Source: a virus
DNA length: 49,313 bases
IMG/VR virus record: IMGVR_UViG_3300050821_007009
Location: 1 to 49,313 of that record
Reading direction: 5' to 3' (one strand)
In this document: positions 38,473-46,142 of the stretch, in pieces
How positions within the stretch are numbered: position 1 is the first letter of the stretch
Layout of the letters: each line of letters begins with the position of its first letter
Translations under genes and position numbers: made by a program
The notes under the pieces: generated by a model
What the model saw: only the letters and a program-made list of their open reading frames with translations
Told to the model about the DNA's origin: nothing
Database searches by the model: none

Positions 38473-38501
38473 TTTATACCGGATAAAAAATCCGAATGCA
38501 A
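38473..38501 (-). promoter_or_regulatory. Leftward early promoter with spacer operator
   Basis: On the minus strand TTGCAT (38501-38496), 17 bp, TATAAA (38478-38473). The spacer is almost entirely an inverted repeat CGGAT-AAAAA-ATCCG (plus-strand 38480-38494), ideally placed for a repressor dimer. The predicted transcript has an 80-nt leader before the SH3-like gene. A GA(T)8CTTG stretch just upstream of the -35 recurs in the repressor/Cro intergenic region. Confidence 0.8.
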
Positions 38502-38654
38502 GAAAAAAAATCGCAAGCATGGCAGAATTTTTTTCCTGCCTTCTCATTTATGCCTTGCGTTGGTGTGAAGAATGTCGTATTATCTCACGACTTAACTAAT
38601 CACAAAAAGTTTTGAAAAGTTGGAGATAAATGGGGAGTTCGATCCGAACGGCCG

Positions 38655-39092
38655 CTATAGCCGCTGCAAGTCGGCGGATTGCTGAGTTAAGAATTTTGCG
38701 ATGGAGCGCGCCCGTTCCAGAGGATTGGGAGATGGATCTCCGGATTCAGGTGTATCAATCACTTTTATCACGATTACGGCTAGCGCCTGAGCCTCAAGAT
38801 GAGGATACCCAAGTCCTTCATAGGCCCCCTCTATCGCTCCCCTGAGCACTTCCCGGCTGGTGTCATCTGCGCCTAAAAGTTCATTTGGGCTCCGATGGAG
38901 GACCGCCGCCAGCTGGGCAAATTTGGCGAATTGGGTCGTGCTCTTGCCTTCTTGAATTTTTTGGAGAGCGCCGGCACTTATGCCGAGTTCTGCGGCAATC
39001 TCCATGGGTGATCGAGGATCAGCCTTAACCACGGCATCAATCCGGTCGCCGATCGCCTTTTCTAAAAGTTCAATGTTATCAGTTATCGTCAT
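38655..39092 (-). CDS. CI-like repressor (XRE-type HTH)
   Basis: 145 residues. A lambda-repressor-like HTH spans about 25-75 (PMEIAAELGISAGALQKIQE, LAAVLHRSPNELLG). The C-terminal half (EVLRGAIEGAYEGLGYPHLE) is helical and short and lacks a LexA-type Ser/Lys autoprotease signature, so induction is probably not by RecA cleavage. Divergent from the Cro-like gene. TACAAT at 39131-39126 on the minus strand is a candidate -10 with a poor -35, so the gene may need activation. Confidence 0.8.
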   Translation of the reverse strand: MTITDNIELLEKAIGDRIDAVVKADPRSPMEIAAELGISAGALQKIQEGKSTTQFAKFAQLAAVLHRSPNELLGADDTSREVLRGAIEGAYEGLGYPHLEAQALAVIVIKVIDTPESGDPSPNPLERARSIAKFLTQQSADLQRL

Positions 39093-39166
39093 CTTAGGAC
39101 TCGCACGATTTTTTTTCTTGTTCGCATTGTACGCAACTCCATAATTAAAAAAAGCGATAAAAATTC

Positions 39167-39195
39167 TTGACGTTCCGGAAAAATAATCCTATGCT
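39167..39195 (+). promoter_or_regulatory. Rightward early promoter with operator-like spacer
   Basis: TTGACG (39167-39172), 17 bp, TATGCT (39190-39195), then six bases to the Cro-like ATG at 39202. Spacer bases GGAAAAATAATCC (39177-39189) match the perfect operator in the leftward promoter (GGATAAAAAATCC) at 11 of 13 positions and at the same place relative to the promoter. Predicted transcript is leaderless. Confidence 0.75.
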
Positions 39196-39201
39196 GCCGC
39201 C

Positions 39202-39447
39202 ATGTTCAGGATTTTTAATAAGCTTGGCGGGGACAATTCATCCCTCGACATCATCGCTTCCGTAGAAGGCAAGCGCCCGTCCGCGGATGTTGTTGGCAAG
39301 TGGCGAAAGCTGCGCCGCATTCCGGCTATCCGCGCTGTTGCGCTTTTGGACGAATGCGCGCGCCGCGGGATCCCGGCCAGCTACAAAGAAGATTGCGTAG
39401 CATCCGAGGACGAAACTTCGCAGTACGAACCGGAGGCCGCCGAATGA
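39202..39447 (+). CDS. Cro-like helix-turn-helix protein
   Basis: 81 residues. The segment LGGDNSSLDIIASVEGKRPS, ADVVGKWRKLRRIPAIRAVA, LLDECARRGI is the pattern of YdaS/Cro-like antirepressors common in alphaproteobacterial prophages, where the helix-turn-helix uses KRPS...VGKWRK as the recognition end. Start set by the promoter and divergence from the repressor. Expected to occupy the shared operators and shut off the repressor. Confidence 0.78.
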   Translation: MFRIFNKLGGDNSSLDIIASVEGKRPSADVVGKWRKLRRIPAIRAVALLDECARRGIPASYKEDCVASEDETSQYEPEAAE

Positions 39448-39758
39448 CTGTCACGCTTCGCCCATACTCTGACAGCTTTAAACGTATTTGCCCAGGACGT
39501 GCGGGCACGCCGCCGCAAATCGTTCCAAGCAGACGATACGACTGGACGTCGGAGAGAACATCTTTTCTTAGGACGGCATATTTGGCTGGCTCCGCGGTTG
39601 CGGTGATCGCCAATAATCTGGGGTTTCCGCAAGGCGAAATCGAAGCCCGAATTAATACCATTGGCCTTCCTTCTCCTTCCTGTGGATATCATCCGGCATC
39701 ACTTCCATTTTTCCCGGCAACGCGTGCGCGCATCGCTAAAAGGCGGAGCGCCGAATGA
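39444..39758 (+). CDS. GcrA-like DNA-binding protein
   Basis: 104 residues, ATGA-coupled to the Cro-like gene. Residues about 33-75 (YDWTSERTSFLRTAYLAGSA, VAVIANNLG...EARINTIGLP) match the N-terminal helix-turn-helix of GcrA-type regulators, which bind methylated promoters with sigma-70 RNA polymerase in alphaproteobacteria. No long C-terminal domain. With two phage methyltransferases downstream, a methylation-responsive role is possible. Confidence 0.65.
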   Translation: MTVTLRPYSDSFKRICPGRAGTPPQIVPSRRYDWTSERTSFLRTAYLAGSAVAVIANNLGFPQGEIEARINTIGLPSPSCGYHPASLPFFPATRARIAKRRSAE

Positions 39759-39937
39759 CCGCACGATTTCCTCTTGCCTCCCCGCGGCATTCCTCCCGCT
39801 GCGGGCAACTGGCCGCGTTCTTCAACAGGTCGCGCGCGGCCTTTTCTCTTCCGCGTCAAGTACCATCCTCCCCAGCAGCCGCGTCCATCAACGGGCTAGC
39901 GATCATGGCGCTACAAGGTTACGCACGGCTTACTTGA
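39755..39937 (+). CDS. Doubtful small protein coupled to the GcrA-like gene
   Basis: ATGA overlap at 39755 supports translation, but the 60-residue product (TARFPLASPRHSSRCGQLAA start) is Arg/Ser/Pro-rich with a weak hydrophobic end and no domain. An alternative frame overlaps it. The 120 bp that follow hold no gene, only short related words (GAGCCAAAT, GAGCAAAG, TAGCCCAAAT) before 40060. Confidence 0.35.
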   Translation: MTARFPLASPRHSSRCGQLAAFFNRSRAAFSLPRQVPSSPAAASINGLAIMALQGYARLT

Positions 39938-40059
39938 CGCGGTAGGTTTCATTGGCCGCGATGCGTAGCAGACCAGCAGGGATACTGGTTAAGAAGGTGG
40001 ACCATTTATGTTGGTTATGTGAGCCAAATATCTGAGCAAAGTTAGCCCAAATTAGCGAC

Positions 40060-40416
40060 ATGCTTACAGACGAGCAAATCCGGACGTGGATCAAGGCTGC
40101 TGAGAAAAGAGAAATAGCGCGGACCGGCCTTAACAAGCCTGAAGCGAGGAAGACATTAGCCCATAGTCTGAGGATTGGTTATTGGTCATTAGTGAATGTT
40201 ATTAGAGGTAGAATTAAGGGACTGCGTGGGGATCTCAGGGACAAGATCAAGGCGGGAATAATAAGGAATCTCGAAAGTGAGATCGCGAGGCTGGAGAACG
40301 AACTGCATTTGGTTAGGCAATGCAATTCTGGTTTGGATGAAGCTAATATTCTGCAGGCTGAGGATTGCCTGGAACAGGCGCGTGCGTTTTTGAAGGGTGA
40401 AAGTAATGACTGTTAG
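40060..40416 (+). CDS. HTH plus coiled-coil early protein
   Basis: 118 residues: DEQIRTWIKAAEKREIARTG, then LNKPEARKTLAHSLRIGYWS, a region resembling a helix-turn-helix, followed by a basic connector (IRGRIKGLRGDLRDKI) and a coiled coil (LESEIARLENELHLV). The same combination is recurrent in alphaproteobacterial phage early regions. Likely DNA-binding; role in replication or regulation unknown. Confidence 0.65.
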   Translation: MLTDEQIRTWIKAAEKREIARTGLNKPEARKTLAHSLRIGYWSLVNVIRGRIKGLRGDLRDKIKAGIIRNLESEIARLENELHLVRQCNSGLDEANILQAEDCLEQARAFLKGESNDC

Positions 40417-40427
40417 CATGAACTTGC

Positions 40428-40976
40428 ATGCCCGACCTCCCTATTGACTATCCCCGTCTTACCCGCAGCGGCGCCGGCAAGGTCAGCTCTCCCGACGTTA
40501 AGCACTATCGTACTGGCTCGGCGGAACTGGATAGGCTCGCGGCAGAACATGATCGGATATGGAAGGTATTTCTAGAATCACCTAATAAAGTTATCTCACC
40601 ACCGCTGTCGTCAGCGCCAATGCCGGCCATATCCGCAGTCTTAATTATACCCGAACTTACGCCTGAACAAAAAGCGCCATTCGCGCGAGCGCATAAGCTA
40701 GCTGAAATACAAAAAGTTGTTGCGCAACATTTTGATATTAGCATTCTCGGTATTATTTCTAAATCCAGACTTAAGAAATTTGTGCATGCGCGCCAGGTTG
40801 CCATGTACATATGCAGGACAATGACTGGATTACCATATCCGAGAATCGGTGAATGGTTTGGGGGCAGAGATCATACAACCGTAATGCACGGCGTGCGTAA
40901 AATAGAAGCGCTGACGAAACAAGATTATGTGCTTGCTGACGAAATCGCGGCGCTGCGCGCGGGGTTGGAGCAATGA
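40428..40976 (+). CDS. DnaA domain IV-like protein (DnaA box-binding)
   Basis: 182 residues with no AAA+ domain. Residues about 92-165 reproduce the DNA-binding domain of DnaA: VVAQHFDISILGIISKSRLK, ARQVAMYICRTMTGLPYPRI, and the signature GRDHTTVMHGVRKIE at 146-160. In DnaA these residues read the DnaA box. A free-standing domain could recruit the host replisome to the phage origin or compete with host DnaA. ATGA-coupled to the methyltransferase gene. Confidence 0.8.
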   Translation: MPDLPIDYPRLTRSGAGKVSSPDVKHYRTGSAELDRLAAEHDRIWKVFLESPNKVISPPLSSAPMPAISAVLIIPELTPEQKAPFARAHKLAEIQKVVAQHFDISILGIISKSRLKKFVHARQVAMYICRTMTGLPYPRIGEWFGGRDHTTVMHGVRKIEALTKQDYVLADEIAALRAGLEQ

Positions 40977-43123
40977 GCGAGCCATGGACATTCTTCGATG
41001 GGCGTGTGGTGCTGCATGCTGGCGATTGCCGTGATGTGCTGCGCGGGATGGCTGATAATAGCGTTGATAGTGTTGTTACTGATCCGCCGTATCATCTGAC
41101 GAGTATTGTTAAGAGATTTGGCAGTGAGAATGCGAAGCCGGTTAAATCAAATCTCGAGCAGCCGGCCAACAAAAATCTTGAAAATATAAACGCAGGTGCA
41201 TTTCGACGCCTATCCAAAGGCTTTATGGGCAAGCAATGGGATGGCGGCGACATCGCATTCCAACCGGAACTATGGGCCGAGGTGTTGCGCGTGCTTAAGC
41301 CGGGCGGTTACATCATGGCATTCTCGGGGTGTCGGACGTATCACCGCATGGCATGCGCGATCGAGGATGCTGGGTTTATTACACATCCGATGTTTTGCTA
41401 TGCGTTTGGAAGCGGATTCCCGAAAGCGCATAATTTGAGCAAGCAGATTGATAAGATGGAAGGTGTTGAACGCAAATCATCATATATTCCAAATGGATTA
41501 AATAATACACACGGAGACGGTTGGGGCGGCGGCAATGGAGGTCTCGAACCGCCAGTCACCGATGCCGCCCGCGAATGGGATGGCTGGTTCTATGGAACGC
41601 AAAGCTGCAAACCATCTTTTGAGCCGATATTATGCGGTTCTAAGCCCTTTAACGATTGTACGTCAGAGAAATTTATGGTAGAGTTCTCCATCTTAATGGA
41701 GGCTCTGTTATGGTTGATCGCACCTGCGAAATTTGTGGAATACATTTCAACGAACAGCCATGCAGACCAGGGCGGTTCTGTTCGATGGATTGCCTTAATA
41801 AATCGCGCGCTGTCGTTAGAAGAACCGTCAGACCTGATGGCTACGTTTCCCTCACCGGAGGCGGCCTCAACGTTCTTGAGCATCGTCTTATTATGGAACG
41901 CCATCTTGGACGCCAGCTCGCTAAACACGAGCACGTCCATCACAAAAACGGAAACAGGTCTGATAATAGGGTTAAAAACCTTAGAGTCATGGATATCGGC
42001 GATCATGCCAGAGAGTTTCATCGAGGCAGTGATCCGTCAAAATGGCGTGTGGTTAGTTGCGCTGGATGTAGAACTCCAATCAAACGTCTCGCATGTGTTC
42101 TCGCCAAACATCCAACAGCATTCTGCAGCCGTGAGTGCTATCGCAAATTCCGCTCGCCAGATTCTTTTCACGCTTGCGAATATTGCGGCGGAGAGTTCTT
42201 TTCTCCAGCCGTCATTGGTAGGAGATATTGTTCGCGATCCTGCGCGAATTATGCCAGAGCGCAGAAGCGTTGACCTCGAGCCAGTGTACTTCGGGCAGAA
42301 GCCGTTCGAGCGCGGACTTAATGGCGCGCAGAATGTCATGAAATGGGGCGTAGGTGCGATTAATGTAGGGGCGTGTAAGGTTGCCGGTTCCAAGCCTAAT
42401 ACAACGCGAGGTGCAGGTGGTCAGAATGGACGTTACGGGCCTCTAGGCGCGATGGGTAGGATAATCGATGATGGTCTCGGCCGCTGGCCTGCCAACCTGA
42501 TTCACGACGGCAGCGAGGAAGTCCTGGCGTGCTTTCCGGAGACTGGTGATTGGGGGCAGCCGACAAATCATAGCAAATTTAGCGGATTTGAACATAGCGA
42601 TAGCGGATCAAAAAATAATATAGGATTCGGCGACTCCGGTTCTGCCGCGCGCTTCTTTGCGAGCTTTCCGCAAGATGGTGTGCGGTGTATATTTTACACC
42701 AGCAAGGCTGGCGTGAATGATAGGCTAGGGTCATCTCATCCAACTGTAAAGCCTCTCGATCTCATTCAATATTTAGTCCGATTGATCACACCAAAAAACG
42801 GTGTATGCCTCGATTTGTTTGCCGGTTCTGGAACAACCGGGGAGGCCGCATTCCGTGAAGGCTTTCGATCAATATTAATTGAACGCGAAGCTGAGTACAT
42901 TAAGGACATTGAGCGCCGCATGAGCCTTGTCATGGAAGGCCCAGATACGCGCGCATATGCGAGCATGAAAGCGCGGAATAAGCCAAGAGATGATGGGCCA
43001 TTATTTGGCTTTGAGGAAAATATTCGTGAGCCAAATTTAAAGCCATCAGCAAGCCCGCGACGTCCGTATGCTGACGATACAGCAATTTGGGGAAATCGCA
43101 AGCTAGACGAGGCTGCTGAATGA
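40973..43123 (+). CDS. DNA N4/N6 methyltransferase (DPPY) with 219-codon in-frame insertion
   Basis: 716 residues. Motif IV DPPY at 37-40 and motif I FAGSG at 616-620 give the beta-class order of amino-methyltransferases acting on cytosine-N4 or adenine-N6; VLKPGGYIMAFSG is the following conserved segment. The core is interrupted: EPILCGSKPF (codons from 41621) and EPVYFGQKPF (from 42278) are two versions of one conserved motif 657 bp apart, and the 219 intervening codons resemble no methyltransferase. An HNH endonuclease is encoded in another frame inside. Whether the long form is active is unclear; the DPPY, FAGSG and KPFERGLNGAQNV parts look intact. Confidence 0.8.
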   Translation: MSEPWTFFDGRVVLHAGDCRDVLRGMADNSVDSVVTDPPYHLTSIVKRFGSENAKPVKSNLEQPANKNLENINAGAFRRLSKGFMGKQWDGGDIAFQPELWAEVLRVLKPGGYIMAFSGCRTYHRMACAIEDAGFITHPMFCYAFGSGFPKAHNLSKQIDKMEGVERKSSYIPNGLNNTHGDGWGGGNGGLEPPVTDAAREWDGWFYGTQSCKPSFEPILCGSKPFNDCTSEKFMVEFSILMEALLWLIAPAKFVEYISTNSHADQGGSVRWIALINRALSLEEPSDLMATFPSPEAASTFLSIVLLWNAILDASSLNTSTSITKTETGLIIGLKTLESWISAIMPESFIEAVIRQNGVWLVALDVELQSNVSHVFSPNIQQHSAAVSAIANSARQILFTLANIAAESSFLQPSLVGDIVRDPARIMPERRSVDLEPVYFGQKPFERGLNGAQNVMKWGVGAINVGACKVAGSKPNTTRGAGGQNGRYGPLGAMGRIIDDGLGRWPANLIHDGSEEVLACFPETGDWGQPTNHSKFSGFEHSDSGSKNNIGFGDSGSAARFFASFPQDGVRCIFYTSKAGVNDRLGSSHPTVKPLDLIQYLVRLITPKNGVCLDLFAGSGTTGEAAFREGFRSILIEREAEYIKDIERRMSLVMEGPDTRAYASMKARNKPRDDGPLFGFEENIREPNLKPSASPRRPYADDTAIWGNRKLDEAAE
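41710..42273 (+). CDS. HNH homing endonuclease nested in the methyltransferase gene
   Basis: 187 residues in a frame different from the host gene, starting at the ATG at 41710 with GGAG 8-11 nt upstream. Order: N-terminal zinc finger (CEICGIHFN...FCSMDC), HNH core (RPDGYVSLTGGG, EHRLIMERHLGRQLAKHEHV, HHKNGNRSDNRVKNLRVM), then two more Cys4 fingers (CAGCRTPI...FCSREC, CEYCGGEFF...YCSRSC). The stop falls one base before host-like methyltransferase codons resume. Typical of mobile HNH genes that target the gene in which they reside. Confidence 0.82.
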   Translation: MVDRTCEICGIHFNEQPCRPGRFCSMDCLNKSRAVVRRTVRPDGYVSLTGGGLNVLEHRLIMERHLGRQLAKHEHVHHKNGNRSDNRVKNLRVMDIGDHAREFHRGSDPSKWRVVSCAGCRTPIKRLACVLAKHPTAFCSRECYRKFRSPDSFHACEYCGGEFFSPAVIGRRYCSRSCANYARAQKR

Positions 43124-43335
43124 TCGCCCAATCCCGCCGCACATCGCTCCTCGAGGCAGCCACGCAGGCCAGCGTAGGCCTTCCGATAGGCCTGGTGGTA
43201 TCCTATACCGTGGCCTGGTTTCGCCTGCCTCCAGCAGTCTCCGCTGCGTTAATAACTGGCCTTATGTTTGCGCTGTCGGTAGCGCGTGGGTATTGGATTA
43301 GACGGCGATTCGAACGGGCGGGGCGCCGCGGGTAA
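43120..43335 (+). CDS. DUF7220-like membrane protein
   Basis: 71 residues, ATGA overlap with the methyltransferase. SRRTSLLEAATQASVGLPIG is the conserved start of a small two-span phage family; spans IGLVVSYTVAWFRL and AALITGLMFALSVAR, then a basic end (RRRFERAGRRG). Function unknown. Confidence 0.65.
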   Translation: MIAQSRRTSLLEAATQASVGLPIGLVVSYTVAWFRLPPAVSAALITGLMFALSVARGYWIRRRFERAGRRG

Positions 43336-43547
43336 TGAGAATGATATTTTTTGAAGGTACCGAAGATGAAATAGCTGAAGATATCGTCGCTGAGGCGAGG
43401 CTGCTTTGCAAAAAATACTGCAGTGCGGTTAACTGCGATGATGGATGCAAAGATACTTGGCCAGGCTGCGGCGGGCAACTCCGCAGTTTATTTGGCAAAG
43501 CCGCCGAGATAGTTAAACTTAGGAGCGTCAATGAGCGAATGGGATGA
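43335..43547 (+). CDS. Cys-rich small protein (70 aa)
   Basis: TAATG overlap with the membrane gene. Acidic helix (FEGTEDEIAEDIVAEARLLC) then a cysteine cluster (CKKYCSAVNCDDGCKDTW, PGCGG) that could bind zinc or an iron-sulphur site. The 3' end overlaps the next start by 17 nt. Confidence 0.58.
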   Translation: MRMIFFEGTEDEIAEDIVAEARLLCKKYCSAVNCDDGCKDTWPGCGGQLRSLFGKAAEIVKLRSVNERMG

Positions 43548-43770
43548 AATCCTCAAAAAGCTGAATGGGTTTGATTTGCCTGATGCAACATTACAGGCAG
43601 ATCATATCATAATGCAAGCACTGGATGGAGTTAGGATTGACAGACATAATCGTGAGCGTGTGCGGGAATATTTGATATTGCATCTGATTTCTGCCGAGGA
43701 GCGCGGGCGACGCGAGGGAATAACCAAGGCGCTGGTCGAGGCTAAGCGGCAGAATCTGGGTTGTGATTGA
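43531..43770 (+). CDS. Helical hypothetical protein (79 aa)
   Basis: AGGAG lies 8-12 nt before the ATG. Sequence SEWDEILKKLNGFDLPDATL, then NRERVREYLILHLISAEERG, ending ALVEAKRQNLGCD; all-helical, acidic. Its stop overlaps the second methyltransferase ATG (TGATG). Not recognised. Confidence 0.58.
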   Translation: MSEWDEILKKLNGFDLPDATLQADHIIMQALDGVRIDRHNRERVREYLILHLISAEERGRREGITKALVEAKRQNLGCD

Positions 43771-44714
43771 TGAGCGTGCGAATTATCAAAGGCGATGTGC
43801 GCGAGAAGCTGGCTAAATTGCCGGCGGATTACTTCGACTGCATTGTGACGAGCCCTCCGTATTACCAACTTAGAAATTACAATTGCGAGGGCCAGATCGG
43901 CCTCGAACCCACGCTAGACGCATATCTTGAAACAATGGTTGCGGTATGCCGCGAGCTGCGGCGCGTGCTCAAGCCTAGTGGCGTGTGCTTTATTAACATC
44001 GGGGATTCTTATAATAGCAGTTCGCAGTTCAATAGTAGTGCAAAAAACATTTATGGAGAAAACAAAGATGTAAAATGGGCAGGCCATAGAGCGGCTGTGC
44101 CCGGCCTCAAGCCAAAAGACCTGATGCTCGTCCCCGAACGCCTTGGCATCGCTCTTCAAATGGACGGCTGGTGGGTTCGGTCGCATATCATTTGGGCGAA
44201 GAAAAATTGCATGCCTGAGAGCGTTATGGATCGCCCGACGAGTGCGCATGAGACGATTTGGATGCTAACCAAGAGCGCGCGATATTATTGGGATGCGGAG
44301 GCGGTGAAGGAACCCGCGGACAGTTTTGGGCGGCAACATACATCGGCCATTCAATCGCCTAAGACTCGCGCGCTTCAAGAAGACGGGGCACACGGAACAG
44401 GTGGGGACCTCAGTATCAACTATGAACGAGAAACTCGCAATCTCCGCAATGTCTGGCACATGGCCTCGCACCCATATCCAGACGCACATTTTGCAACATT
44501 CCCGCCGGAGCTAGCCGAGCGGTGCATTAAGGCCGGATCGCCGCGCGGCGGCCAGATCCTCGATCCATTTGCTGGCGCAGGCACAACTGGTCTTGTCGCT
44601 GATCGCCTTGGCCGCGATTGCACGCTTATCGATCTCAATACCGAATATGCCGAGATGGCATTGAATCGCATTAGGAATGATTGCCCGATGTTCGCGGAGG
44701 TTGCAGCAGAATGA
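43770..44714 (+). CDS. DNA methyltransferase, SPPY type (probable N4-cytosine)
   Basis: 314 residues. Motif IV is TSPPYYQLRNY near residue 30, the form usual for N4-cytosine enzymes; RRVLKPSGVCFINIGDSYNS is the next conserved strand, and near the C-terminus GGQILDPFAGAGTTGLVADR supplies the AdoMet-binding motif I. A mid-section ESVMDRPTSAHETIWMLTKS is typical of phage stand-alone enzymes. No restriction enzyme gene is adjacent, so it likely protects phage DNA or alters gene control. Confidence 0.85.
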   Translation: MSVRIIKGDVREKLAKLPADYFDCIVTSPPYYQLRNYNCEGQIGLEPTLDAYLETMVAVCRELRRVLKPSGVCFINIGDSYNSSSQFNSSAKNIYGENKDVKWAGHRAAVPGLKPKDLMLVPERLGIALQMDGWWVRSHIIWAKKNCMPESVMDRPTSAHETIWMLTKSARYYWDAEAVKEPADSFGRQHTSAIQSPKTRALQEDGAHGTGGDLSINYERETRNLRNVWHMASHPYPDAHFATFPPELAERCIKAGSPRGGQILDPFAGAGTTGLVADRLGRDCTLIDLNTEYAEMALNRIRNDCPMFAEVAAE

Positions 44715-44911
44715 CCCATTTCATCGCTCGCTTTCCACAACACATTAGGCCTATTTCAAATCCGAATCCAGAAGATTATTTAGAGGCTTCTGAATGGCAC
44801 CGATCGCGCGGTAATTATTGGCTAGCCGATGATTTTTATTACACTTACCGAAAATTAAAATTGATACGCGAAATGACGCCTCGGCCTATCGAAGCGGAGC
44901 GTGCTGGATGA
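44711..44911 (+). CDS. Hypothetical protein (66 aa)
   Basis: ATGA-coupled to the methyltransferase. Sequence IRPISNPNPEDYLEASEWHR, then NYWLADDFYYTYRKLKLIRE; aromatic and charged, single domain of three helices at most. Not recognised. Confidence 0.55.
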   Translation: MTHFIARFPQHIRPISNPNPEDYLEASEWHRSRGNYWLADDFYYTYRKLKLIREMTPRPIEAERAG

Positions 44912-45087
44912 GCGGAATTCCCACCTCTAATGAGGTTCGTGTTTTCTTAGATATCGTTGAAAAACTTGTGCAGTTCGAGGCGCAGCAGCGATATATCAGA
45001 GGTTATGGCGCCCTTAACCCATCTAAGTTTTCGAGACCGGAATATGTAAAAGTGTTGAAATGGCTAGAATGCATTAAGGGTGCCTAA
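44908..45087 (+). CDS. Hypothetical protein (59 aa)
   Basis: ATGA overlap before it and TAATG overlap after it. Helical: NEVRVFLDIVEKLVQFEAQQ, ending SRPEYVKVLKWLECIKGA. Function unknown. Confidence 0.55.
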   Translation: MSGIPTSNEVRVFLDIVEKLVQFEAQQRYIRGYGALNPSKFSRPEYVKVLKWLECIKGA

Positions 45088-45320
45088 TGAACGGTTATGA
45101 AGATGCTTACGAATCCGCCATGGAGCCGACAAACTCATTTAATTGGGAGCCGCCGGCATTCGATCGCGCGGCGGTGCGTCGAGTGTTCGATAATTATTTA
45201 ATTGGTTTAGCGCAAAAGAGAGAAATTTACTGCTGGCACTGTAATAGAGAATTAGCGGCCGAATTTTCATATTATTGTTTTGATTGCAGAGAAGAATGCT
45301 GGGCATATTGGGGATGCTAG
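45087..45320 (+). CDS. Zinc-ribbon protein (77 aa)
   Basis: C-terminal CWHCNRELAAEFSYYCFDC, then EECWAYWGC, supplies CxxC...CxxC for one zinc ion; the N-terminal half is acidic and aromatic. The stop is followed directly by the DUF1376 start, suggesting the pair act together in replication. Confidence 0.62.
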   Translation: MNGYEDAYESAMEPTNSFNWEPPAFDRAAVRRVFDNYLIGLAQKREIYCWHCNRELAAEFSYYCFDCREECWAYWGC

Positions 45321-46142
45321 ATGAGCCGTGCGTGGATGCCCCTGTATGTTGGAGACTATCTTGGCGACACTAAACGCCTGACGACGCTCGAGCACGGCGC
45401 CTATATGCTCTTGATCATGGATTATTGGCGTAATGGCGGCCTCCCTGACGATGATCAAAGGCTTGCTAGGATCGCCGGGCTCTCCGATGATGAGTGGCGA
45501 TGCGTTCGCATTTCCATTTTTCCGCTTTTTGAGAAAAATTGGCGTCACAAGAGGATCGAAAAAGAGATAAAAAAGTCTGCTGACAAATCGCAGAAGGCTA
45601 AGGAATCTGCTGATAAGCTATGGAAAAATAAAAAGAAATCGAAAGATGCGAAGGCATATGCCAACGCAATGCTAGAGCAGCAATGCGTTGGCAATGCTAC
45701 CACAACCAGATATAAAATAAAACCTTTGGTTTTACAAAAAAATGAAATTTCGCCTCAAGGGATTTTGGAAAAATGCCTTTTGCCGGAAACTGCGGCTGAG
45801 GTTATCGCTCATCGGAAGGCGCTGAAGAAGCCGCTGACGGCAGGTGCGGCCAAAGGTCTGGCGAAAGCCTTTGCCGAGTTCGGCGACGCTGAGAAGGCGG
45901 CTAGCGAAATGATGTTGCACGGCTGGCAAGGTTTTGATCCTCAATGGGTAAAAAATTCTCATGCGGTTAATTCTGGAAAGCTTGCTAGTTCATCTCTATT
46001 TTTCGTTAAAGAGGAAACTCCGCAATGGGACGCTTGGGTATCGGTATATCGGAAATCAGGAAAAGTGCCTCCCTCTCCGATATGCCGGAAAGGGACGAAC
46101 GAACGGGGCTGGCACTTCCCGACCGAATGGCCGCCGGAATGA
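45321..46142 (+). CDS. DUF1376 (YdaU-like) replication protein
   Basis: 273 residues. The first 75 (MPLYVGDYLGDTKRLTTLEH, GAYMLLIMDYWRNGGLPDDD, RLARIAGLSDDEW) are the winged-helix DUF1376 domain found at the start of phage replication initiators. A Lys/Ala-rich helical linker (about 85-125) leads to a C-terminal region with PQWDAWVSVYRKSGKVPPSP and GWHFPTEWP, also typical. It probably acts with the DnaA-domain protein in origin recognition. Confidence 0.78.
   Translation: MSRAWMPLYVGDYLGDTKRLTTLEHGAYMLLIMDYWRNGGLPDDDQRLARIAGLSDDEWRCVRISIFPLFEKNWRHKRIEKEIKKSADKSQKAKESADKLWKNKKKSKDAKAYANAMLEQQCVGNATTTRYKIKPLVLQKNEISPQGILEKCLLPETAAEVIAHRKALKKPLTAGAAKGLAKAFAEFGDAEKAASEMMLHGWQGFDPQWVKNSHAVNSGKLASSSLFFVKEETPQWDAWVSVYRKSGKVPPSPICRKGTNERGWHFPTEWPPE

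Noticed and set aside
38260-38568. Rightward frame between the early operon and the repressor
   Set aside because: It is antisense to the first leftward gene and to the early promoter, and encodes basic low-complexity sequence.
41621-42278. Group I intron or intein in the methyltransferase
   Set aside because: The HNH frame takes 564 of 657 bp, leaving no room for a ribozyme core unless it overlaps the gene, and the host-frame residues lack intein splice motifs. cDNA would settle it.
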